Source of the DNA: Oscillospiraceae bacterium
GTDB taxonomy: Bacteria; Bacillota; Clostridia; Oscillospirales; CAG-272
Reading direction: 5' to 3'
DNA length: 64,000 nt
NCBI GenBank assembly: GCA_015064585.1
Contig: SVRY01000006.1
Coordinates: forward strand, 1 to 64,000
The notes beneath the pieces were generated by a model, which was not told the origin of the DNA, made no database searches, and saw only the letters and a list, made by a program, of their open reading frames with translations. Each line of letters opens with the position of its first letter. Within the stretch, counting starts at the first letter, position 1. Below are positions 31,824 through 38,842 of this stretch, one piece after another. A program made the position numbers and the translations under genes.

Positions 31824-34010
31824 ATGATGTCAACTGAATTTAAAATGCCTCCTGCCGTGATTCTTGCGGGCGGTGAAGGAAAACGGCTTAGACCGCTGAC
31901 CGCAACAACCCCCAAACCGTTGTTGCCAATGTTGGGGGAACCTCTTTTATTCCATATTTTACGGCGTTTAGAATCGATGGGGGTGGAGAGGGCATATTTG
32001 ATGACCGGTTATCTTGGCGAAAAAATAAAACAGGCTCTTACACAGTATAGGGGAAAACTAAAGCCTGTTTGTATCCAAGAAGAACAGCCAAAGGGGAGTG
32101 CCGGCTGTCTTACCCTGATTCCCGGCTTGCATACAGAAAAAGAATGTATCGTTGTTAGCGGAGATGCGTATTTTGAATTTGATTTGCGCAGTGCTGTGGC
32201 GCTTAAAAGAGAGAAGGAGGCGGCGGCAGTATTGTGTTTGGCGCGGGCGGAAACTCCGATTGGATTTGGATTGGTGCAGAGTGAGGCGGATGGAAAAATC
32301 AAAGGGTTTATTGAAAAACCGACCTGGTCAAGAGTTCAGAGCGACTTGGTGAATACGGGAATATATATTTTGGGAGAACAGGCGCTTTCTATGATCTCAA
32401 AAGCACGATTGCCGTTGGATTTTGGCGCAGATGTTTTTCCGGCGTTGTTGCGAAGCGGCGCTTTACTGTACAGTAAAGAAGGGCAGGGGTATTGGTGCGA
32501 TGTGGGCACTCCTACCGCTTATCGCATGTGTAATCTGCGTCTTTCCAAAGGTCAAAATATTTTAGGGCGAGGGGTCAAATTGGCAACCACTGCATCCCTT
32601 AGCGAAAGTGTTTTATTTGATGCAGTCCAAGTTGGAGCGGGGGCTACGGTAAAGTGCAGTGTAATCGGCGAGAATACTATTGTGGGAGAAGGTGCTACGG
32701 TGGAGGAAGATACTACGGTGGGCGCTTCTTGTGTGATTGGTGAACGCAGTTATGTGGGAAACGGTGTTTCTTTGCCTGCGGGTACGATTGTTGCGGCACG
32801 TTCTGTTTTGAAGGCTGATTTCAATATGGAGAAACAAGGACTTTTTACGGATGGTTGTTTGGTCTTGCACCCATTGGGGAATGCCTGTCGTTGCGGCAGA
32901 CGTGTTGGCAGAGCATTTGCAGCATGCGCGGGCCAAGATGGGAGTATTGCACTTTTGCGCAGTGAAAAAAAGGGACAATCAGATTTTGTGAAGGGGTTGG
33001 CAGAGGGAATTCTTGCCGGCGGCATTGGTTTGAAGGATTGCGGGTGGGGATTTCCTGCCATGGCTTCTTTTGCAGCGCAAAGCGGTAAGGCGGTTTATAC
33101 TCTGTTTTTGGATGAAACGAAGGATGCAGTAAAAATTTGGATCTTTGATAGAAACGGTTTGTATCCCGATGCTCGTTTTGAAAGAGAGTTTTCTGATAAT
33201 GCAAGGGAAACTCCTGCGGAAGCGGAAAGGGCGGGGGAGATATCTACTGTAAAAGAACTCAAGGATCGGTATTGCCTGTCGCTTGGTCTGATGGGAGGAA
33301 ACACGGGATCGCTACAGGGAATCACGGCATATGTCGCCGAAATCGAAAGCCCGGTGGGGGCAGTTCTTGAAAAGGCGCTAAAAATGCAAGGCGCTGCTAT
33401 TTCGGAGAAAGCAGATATTTTCTTTTGGCCAAGCGAGGATGGCAGGCGGGTGGACACAACGATATGCGGTGTGCATGCCGGTTGGTGGCAGATTTTTATG
33501 GTATTGGCTCTTGAAACAGCAAAATTGAACGGAATGGTATTTCTTCCGTATTGCTGCCCTGAAATAATTAAGAGAGCGGTGACAGGAGCCGGCGGAAAGA
33601 TAATACATTATATGATGTATCCTGAAAATGATGCCGAAACCAATTTGCGTATGCGGTTGCTCAGAGAACAGCCATGGTTGCAGGACGGGCTTGCCGCTGC
33701 CATGATGTTTTCTTCCATGATCGCTTCCGGCTCTTTGCATGCGGCAGAGCTTACTTCCGTTTGTCGGGAGATGACTGTGAATGAAGTGAATGTTGATGCA
33801 TGCGATACCGATACCAAATTGCGCATGATTGTTTCTCACAAACAGGATTTTGACGGAGAAGGAATGTTGCGCAAATACAGGGAAGGCAATGTGCGTATCA
33901 TAGCTAAATCAGAAGGAGCAATGCATTTGATGGCGGAAGCGGCGGACATGGCAGATGCGGCGGAGCTGATTCGAAAGGCTAAAAAAGAAATTTTAGATTT
34001 TGGTGTATAA
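31824..34010 (+). CDS. Sugar-nucleotidyltransferase fused to a degenerate phosphomannomutase-like domain
   Basis: A 728-residue two-part protein. Residues 9-240 form a nucleotidyltransferase: AVILAGGEGKRLRPLTATTPKPLLPM, VVSGDAYFEFDL, FIEKPTW. A left-handed beta-helix (about 250-335, VGAGATVKCSVIGENTIVGEG) follows. Residues 345-728 align by pattern with phosphomannomutase, but the catalytic TASHNP loop reads TLFLDETKDAVKIW and the DGDADR metal loop reads PSEDGRRVDT. Mutase activity is therefore unlikely. Intact homologues make GDP-mannose-type precursors. AAAGGTG precedes two adjacent ATGs (31824 and 31827). Confidence 0.85.
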   Translation: MMSTEFKMPPAVILAGGEGKRLRPLTATTPKPLLPMLGEPLLFHILRRLESMGVERAYLMTGYLGEKIKQALTQYRGKLKPVCIQEEQPKGSAGCLTLIPGLHTEKECIVVSGDAYFEFDLRSAVALKREKEAAAVLCLARAETPIGFGLVQSEADGKIKGFIEKPTWSRVQSDLVNTGIYILGEQALSMISKARLPLDFGADVFPALLRSGALLYSKEGQGYWCDVGTPTAYRMCNLRLSKGQNILGRGVKLATTASLSESVLFDAVQVGAGATVKCSVIGENTIVGEGATVEEDTTVGASCVIGERSYVGNGVSLPAGTIVAARSVLKADFNMEKQGLFTDGCLVLHPLGNACRCGRRVGRAFAACAGQDGSIALLRSEKKGQSDFVKGLAEGILAGGIGLKDCGWGFPAMASFAAQSGKAVYTLFLDETKDAVKIWIFDRNGLYPDARFEREFSDNARETPAEAERAGEISTVKELKDRYCLSLGLMGGNTGSLQGITAYVAEIESPVGAVLEKALKMQGAAISEKADIFFWPSEDGRRVDTTICGVHAGWWQIFMVLALETAKLNGMVFLPYCCPEIIKRAVTGAGGKIIHYMMYPENDAETNLRMRLLREQPWLQDGLAAAMMFSSMIASGSLHAAELTSVCREMTVNEVNVDACDTDTKLRMIVSHKQDFDGEGMLRKYREGNVRIIAKSEGAMHLMAEAADMADAAELIRKAKKEILDFGV

Positions 34011-34034
34011 AAACCAAATATTGGGGGAAAGATA
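34005..34034 (+). promoter_or_regulatory. Possible sigma-F promoter for spoIIR
   Basis: GTATA at 34005-34009 and GGGAAAGATA at 34025-34034 with a 15-base spacer resemble the sigma-F/sigma-G pattern (GYATA, then GGNNANAHTR, one mismatch). It overlaps the stop of the upstream gene. Confidence 0.4.
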
Positions 34035-34067
34035 CGTCAGATCATTAAAAAGAGGTGTAACTAAAAT

Positions 34068-34673
34068 ATGAAAAAAATACTGATACTATGCCTGGGGATC
34101 GTAATATTTTGTTCTGCTATCCTGTTTTTGCCCACTTCGTATGACAGAGCGATTTATGATAAGACCCTGAGATTGCATGTGCTTGCCAATTCGGATTCTG
34201 AAGAGGATCAAGAAAATAAGTTGGCAGTAAGAGATCGTGTTTTGGAGGTGTTGTCCGAACAAATGCAGGCGTGTACTTCCCGTAGCGAGGCAGAGGGGAT
34301 GCTTTTAGAAAAAGAAGAATTGTTGCTGTCAGAATGCAGCGAGGTGCTTTCGGAAAAAGGAAGCAGTCATTCGGTGGCACTGAAGATCACTGAAGAGTAC
34401 TATCCTACCAAGGAGTATGATGATATCGTATTGCCTGCAGGTCGGTATTTGTCCTTGCAGATTTGTATCGGAGAAGCGAAAGGCAGGAATTGGTGGTGTG
34501 TATTATATCCGCCGGTTTGCATGGGTGCTTGCTCGGCAAAAGAAAAATTACAGGGCGCGGGATTTGAGGAAGAACAAGTAAAACTGGTCAGCGAAGAAAA
34601 AGAGATTCGCTATGCTGTAAAATTCAAGATTTTAGAAACAGTTGGAAAATTTTTTGGCAGTTTGTTTGGATAA
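34068..34673 (+). CDS. spoIIR: Stage II sporulation protein R
   Basis: A secreted signalling protein made in the forespore that triggers processing of pro-sigma-E in the mother cell. It has 201 residues with an N-terminal signal or TM helix (1-22). The family core is LRLHVLANSDSEEDQENKLAVRDRVLE, then KITEEYYPTKEYDDIVLPAGRYLSLQI and AKGRNWWCVLYPPVC. Its presence argues that the organism forms endospores. AGAGGTG lies before the ATG; a terminator follows at 34712. Confidence 0.95.
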   Translation: MKKILILCLGIVIFCSAILFLPTSYDRAIYDKTLRLHVLANSDSEEDQENKLAVRDRVLEVLSEQMQACTSRSEAEGMLLEKEELLLSECSEVLSEKGSSHSVALKITEEYYPTKEYDDIVLPAGRYLSLQICIGEAKGRNWWCVLYPPVCMGACSAKEKLQGAGFEEEQVKLVSEEKEIRYAVKFKILETVGKFFGSLFG

Positions 34674-34711
34674 AATTTGGGTTTTGATCCATAGGAAGTT
34701 TTGAATAAAAG

Positions 34712-34747
34712 AAAAGCGTTCGTGATAATAAATCGCGGACGCTTTTT
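34712..34747 (+). terminator. Terminator after spoIIR
   Basis: AAAAGCGT and ACGCTTTT close a stem that extends through TCGTGAT / ATCGCGG, ending in TTTTT. Confidence 0.75.
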
Positions 34748-34807
34748 GCCAATTGCCAGGAAACAAAATAAACGATAAAAGTTCACAAGTTTGTCACATA
34801 TATAATA

Positions 34808-34836
34808 TTGACATTCTTGCGAGAATATAGTACAAT
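34808..34836 (+). promoter_or_regulatory. Consensus promoter for the envelope cluster
   Basis: TTGACA at 34808-34813 and TACAAT at 34831-34836 with a 17-base spacer. The ATG of the lipoprotein gene is only seven bases past the -10, so the message may be leaderless. Confidence 0.75.
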
Positions 34837-34843
34837 TACTATT

Positions 34844-35215
34844 ATGGATAATTTTAATGTGTCGGTATTTGTCAAATGGATGACAATGCTTTTAACCCTT
34901 GCCGCACTGTTGTGGATCGGATGCGGTTGTGAAAAACAAAATGATAAATTCCCGGGCGGAGAAAACGGAAATGAGACGTTTTCTTTTTCCGGTGCGGAGC
35001 AGACAGAGGAAGAAGGCTTTGTTTTAAATACTGCCTCTTCTCGTATTCATGTGCCCGATTGCCCATATGCCGAGCGCACTGCCAAGGAAAATCGGCTATG
35101 GGTTTCCGATGTGAAACAAGCTTTGGCAGAGGGATATGATTTTTGTAAGCATTGTCTTGGGGAAAAGTCCGATGCAGATATAAAAAACGAGGAACAGCAG
35201 AATGCAAAACAGTAA
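34844..35215 (+). CDS. Small lipoprotein with cysteine-rich metal-binding-like end
   Basis: A 123-residue protein with a hydrophobic signal and lipobox LWIGC (modified cysteine about residue 27), then an acidic linker. A C-terminal motif reads SSRIHVPDCPYAERT, then GYDFCKHCLG. The spaced H, C and CxxC resemble the small 'xxHxxxC...CKxC' zinc-binding module seen in Ada-like and nuclease-associated proteins. The ATG at 34844 lies at the expected transcription start; an internal ATG at 34880 also lacks a Shine-Dalgarno sequence. It overlaps the next gene by 14 bases and leads the five-gene cluster. Confidence 0.7.
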   Translation: MDNFNVSVFVKWMTMLLTLAALLWIGCGCEKQNDKFPGGENGNETFSFSGAEQTEEEGFVLNTASSRIHVPDCPYAERTAKENRLWVSDVKQALAEGYDFCKHCLGEKSDADIKNEEQQNAKQ

Positions 35216-36626
35216 TAATAAGATGAAAATTAGCGTTTCCGGTATAAAACGTCTTTTGATTTGCGCGGTATCAGTGGTACTGCTTGCGGCATTGGTGATG
35301 GGTATTCTTGTGGCGATCAATGCATACCGCAATAGCGGTAAAGGCATTCGAAATGTGACTGTGTTGAAAAGCGAGCACTTTACGTTAACATTGCCTATGT
35401 ATACTTATTACTATCGTTCCATGGGTGAAGGCGCAGATTATGATCTGGTGGCAATGGCATTGTCAGAGCAAATGGCGCTGTATGAAGCGGCACTGGCTGA
35501 CAACAACAGTCTGTCGCAAGAACGGAAAACTGTGTTGGAAGCGCAACTGCAGTCTATTGAGGAGGCTGCTGAAGAAATGGAAGTTTCCTGTGATGAGTAT
35601 TTGGCAGTAACCTACGGAAGAGGTGTCAAAATCAGCGATATTCGTTCTTTGCTCACAATGACAGCGCTGGCTGATCAAAAATATGAAATGATTTGGGAAT
35701 CCATTGCGGTTTCGGAAAACGAAATGGCGGATTATTGTAAAGAGAATGAAGAGGCATTCCTGTATTGTGATTATTTATTCTATGTATTTTCTGTCCCGTT
35801 GACAAAAGATATGAACGAGGATGAGCAGGATCAGTTAATTGCACAATATGAAGCCTATGCCAATCGTTTGGCGGAAAGCAAGGATGTGCAGACATTCTTG
35901 GATATGGTGGTGGAATATGAGGAGCAGTTCGTCAAAGAAGAGGATGAAAATGCTTCTTTTACCGAAAATGACATTGCTTCTATCCGTAAGTCGGTAAAAT
36001 ATGAACGCATGCCCTACAGTGAATATACAGAGGGGAATGCAATTGTCAAAGAAATCAATCAGTGGCTGTATTCTACCGACCGCACTGTCGGCGATCATAT
36101 GGTCAATCCGTATACCAAGCCGGAGAATAATATTGCTACTTTTGGGGTGTATTATATGACCCGTCCACTGTATACCAATACGGATCTGACACACACCTTT
36201 TACGATATTCAGCTGCTGTTTTCCAAGTATACTGAGTCTGCAGCTGAATCGGGCATCAAGCAGGCAGAAGCGCTCTATAAAAAGAATCCCAATGAAACTA
36301 CTCTGCAAGAGCTTGCCAAACAGTATGGAGGCGGTCTTTGCCGGAATGTGGCGTGTACGAACGCTTTGGATGATGCGTTATATACCTGGTTGAAAGAAGA
36401 GCGCGCTTCAGGGGATGTTTTGGTATACAAGAGCTCAGACGGTTGGCACATGGCGTGCTATAAACAAGCAGGTATTCCCGAATGCTATGCGCAGGCAAAG
36501 GCAATTTTGGAAAAAGAAGCTTACGATGCGCAAATGGGAACCTATAGAAAGGCACATGCGGTAACTGTTACCCCGAACAGTTATTACGATCTGCCCGAAC
36601 TGAATTACGGTTGGCTGATGATTTGA
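35202..36626 (+). CDS. Membrane-anchored foldase-like (PPIase-like) protein
   Basis: A 474-residue protein with one N-terminal TM helix (about 15-40) and a large extracytoplasmic part. The helical N-domain (MALSEQMALYEAALADNN, coiled segments to about 210) and the late GGGLCRNVACTNALDDALYTWLKEERASGDV, then SSDGWHMACYKQAG, follow the layout of SurA/PrsA-type parvulin proteins. Similarity is weak, so catalytic activity is uncertain. GAGGAACAGCAGA precedes the ATG inside the lipoprotein gene. Its place beside wall hydrolases suggests a role in folding exported envelope proteins. Confidence 0.65.
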   Translation: MQNSNNKMKISVSGIKRLLICAVSVVLLAALVMGILVAINAYRNSGKGIRNVTVLKSEHFTLTLPMYTYYYRSMGEGADYDLVAMALSEQMALYEAALADNNSLSQERKTVLEAQLQSIEEAAEEMEVSCDEYLAVTYGRGVKISDIRSLLTMTALADQKYEMIWESIAVSENEMADYCKENEEAFLYCDYLFYVFSVPLTKDMNEDEQDQLIAQYEAYANRLAESKDVQTFLDMVVEYEEQFVKEEDENASFTENDIASIRKSVKYERMPYSEYTEGNAIVKEINQWLYSTDRTVGDHMVNPYTKPENNIATFGVYYMTRPLYTNTDLTHTFYDIQLLFSKYTESAAESGIKQAEALYKKNPNETTLQELAKQYGGGLCRNVACTNALDDALYTWLKEERASGDVLVYKSSDGWHMACYKQAGIPECYAQAKAILEKEAYDAQMGTYRKAHAVTVTPNSYYDLPELNYGWLMI

Positions 36627-36638
36627 TGAGGTTTGGAT

Positions 36639-37577
36639 ATGAATAGAATCCCGCAGAATGATCCCGGTTTTTTGGCATTTCAAAGAAAACTGAGATCTGA
36701 AAACAGAAAAAGACGGTGGAAACGTACAGCAGTTATTTCAGCGGTTGTGGTGCTTATTCTTGGATTGTTGGCAGGTGGAGTGATTTGGATTTACCGTTCT
36801 GCTGATATACCAAATGCAGAACCTAACGACGCTCCTTTGCATGAAACACCAAATGACACCCCCTCTCTTGAAACAGGCGATGGGGGAGATGAGAATAATC
36901 AACCTCCCAGCACGAGTACACCTTCCAATGATGATCCCGTGGATCCTCCGAATGATCGCGATGACGGCAAAACCGTTGTATATATAGATGCAGGACACGG
37001 GTTTGCCAATTCCTACGGTGTTGCGGACAAAGGTGCGGGTGACGGTACCCCCTATCACGAGCTGACAGGTAAGCATGAAAGCGATCTGAATCTGGATGTG
37101 GCTTTTAAGTTGAAAGAGCTGCTTTTGGAAAAGGGATATGAAGTAATCATGATGCGGGAAGGCGAGAGCGCCGAGCATGTAACGGTTAACGACCGTGTAA
37201 ACAGAGTAAACAATTCAATCGCTGATATTTTTGTTTCGATCCACGCGAACAGTAGTGATACGCCCACTGCTAGCGGTGCGCGCTTATATTATAGCACTCT
37301 GAATGTGGCTGCCATGAAATGTCAGAAATACGCAAGCGTTATGGCGGATGCTTTGAATGCCACCGAAGGAGCGTCACTGAAAAAGGTAAATGTGTTTACC
37401 GACAGACCGGACGTTGCTGTAATCAAAGGTATTAGAATTCCCACGGTTCTTGTTGAAACATGCTTTATGACCAGTGCAGAAGATGCTGCTTTGGCAGCGA
37501 CCGAGGAATGGACTGTGGCAATGGCCACAGGTATTTGTCTTGGTATTGAAAACTACTTGGCACAGACTGCCGGCTGA
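36639..37577 (+). CDS. N-acetylmuramoyl-L-alanine amidase, membrane-anchored
   Basis: A 312-residue amidase_3 protein that cleaves the lactyl-peptide bond of peptidoglycan. It has a basic cytoplasmic N-terminus, one TM helix (about 28-50), a Pro/Asn/Asp-rich linker, then the catalytic domain from VVYIDAGHGFANSYGV. Zinc ligands and the catalytic residue are visible in DAGHG, KHESDLNLDVA, VSIHANSS and TVLVETCFM. GAGG lies seven bases before the ATG at 36639. The catalytic domain is a close paralogue of the next gene's, so the pair looks like a tandem duplication. Confidence 0.92.
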   Translation: MNRIPQNDPGFLAFQRKLRSENRKRRWKRTAVISAVVVLILGLLAGGVIWIYRSADIPNAEPNDAPLHETPNDTPSLETGDGGDENNQPPSTSTPSNDDPVDPPNDRDDGKTVVYIDAGHGFANSYGVADKGAGDGTPYHELTGKHESDLNLDVAFKLKELLLEKGYEVIMMREGESAEHVTVNDRVNRVNNSIADIFVSIHANSSDTPTASGARLYYSTLNVAAMKCQKYASVMADALNATEGASLKKVNVFTDRPDVAVIKGIRIPTVLVETCFMTSAEDAALAATEEWTVAMATGICLGIENYLAQTAG

Positions 37578-37596
37578 CGGGGTGGAAGGAGTCAGA

Positions 37597-38823
37597 ATGC
37601 AAAATAAAGTTAGATATCTTTCTCTTTTCTGTGTATTTTGTTTTATTATCAGTGCGGTTTTCATGCTTTCCGGATGCGGTTCCGGAAAAAATTCTGCGGC
37701 TGACGATAAAGTTATGTTTTCGGTTTTGCTGCGGGACAGCGAGAGAGGAACACATTATCAGTTTGATATTAAACGTTCGGAGTGCTCGGCTACACAAGCA
37801 TCTGTTTTGGACAGACTGGAAAATTCAGGTATGCGAATTGCGGTGTCTGTTTCGAAATCCCCCGACCAAATGACCGATAATGAGCGTCAAAAGCTGATTT
37901 CGGCAATTATTGAGGAATATCGAAGAATAGAAAACGAAGAAAATAAGAATAATGGAAGTACTGTTACACCGGAAGATCCCACTCCCGGTATGGATCCGAT
38001 GAAAGAGCCGGTTACACTCTCGTTGTCAGACGCGGAAAGCGGAGCGACCTATTCATTTACGTTTGACGCAAGCGAACTCAGCGATGAAGATAAGGCGTTG
38101 ATCACTGCGCAGATTGAAAGCGGAACGCTTATAATGGATATCCAAGAAGATCCTGCAGAGATGACCGAAATACAAAAGCAAGATTTGTTGGCAAAGATTA
38201 TTTCCATACTCAGTTATGTGCCGCCTGAGCCCATTGCAACGGTGCTGATCGATGCAGGCCATGGGTTTGCCAATTCGGAAGGCGTGATTGACAAAGGAAC
38301 CGGCCACGGATCTCCGTACTATGATTTAACAGGAAAGTATGAAAGCGATCTGAACCTTGCGATTGCATTGTGCTTGAAAGAAAAACTGATCGATGCGGGT
38401 TTTGCAGTGATTATGATCCGCGAAAGTGAGGTTTTTGAGACGCTGGGTATCAATGACCGTGTGCGCCGTATCAATGCACTTGGGGCGGATATTATGATTT
38501 CGGTACATGGAAATGCGGCAGGTGCTACCGCAAGCGGTGCTCGCGTATACTGGAACAGAAAGAACAGACATGCCGAAATATGTGAAGCATATGCCCAAAC
38601 AGTGACTGATGCCATTAACAGTGTGGAAGGAACCACTTTGGTGGAGGCAAAAATGTATGAAGGTGACTATGCAGTGGTGCGCGATGTACATATTCCGTCT
38701 GTTCTTGTGGAAACCTGTTTTTTGACCAACCAAGCAGATGCGCAAATGGCAAGCGATCCAATTTGGGTCGAACGTATGGCGGACGCTTTGTGTCTTGGCC
38801 TTCAAAATCAATACGCAAGTTGA
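37597..38823 (+). CDS. N-acetylmuramoyl-L-alanine amidase lipoprotein with two novel repeat modules
   Basis: A 408-residue lipoprotein (lipobox LSGC, C27). Two copies of an unrecognised ~75-residue module lie at residues 39-112 (RDSERGTHYQFDI...SPDQMTDNERQKL) and 138-210 (SDAESGATYSFTF...EDPAEMTEIQKQDLL). The amidase_3 domain follows from about 214: VLIDAGHGFANSEG, KYESDLNLAIAL, MISVHGNA, VLVETCF. The start at 37597 has AAGGAG five bases upstream; a longer frame lies inside the previous gene. The modules recur seven times in the neighbouring LCP protein, which links the two functionally. Confidence 0.9.
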   Translation: MQNKVRYLSLFCVFCFIISAVFMLSGCGSGKNSAADDKVMFSVLLRDSERGTHYQFDIKRSECSATQASVLDRLENSGMRIAVSVSKSPDQMTDNERQKLISAIIEEYRRIENEENKNNGSTVTPEDPTPGMDPMKEPVTLSLSDAESGATYSFTFDASELSDEDKALITAQIESGTLIMDIQEDPAEMTEIQKQDLLAKIISILSYVPPEPIATVLIDAGHGFANSEGVIDKGTGHGSPYYDLTGKYESDLNLAIALCLKEKLIDAGFAVIMIRESEVFETLGINDRVRRINALGADIMISVHGNAAGATASGARVYWNRKNRHAEICEAYAQTVTDAINSVEGTTLVEAKMYEGDYAVVRDVHIPSVLVETCFLTNQADAQMASDPIWVERMADALCLGLQNQYAS

Positions 38824-38842
38824 TGAGAAATGAGGTGTGCGT

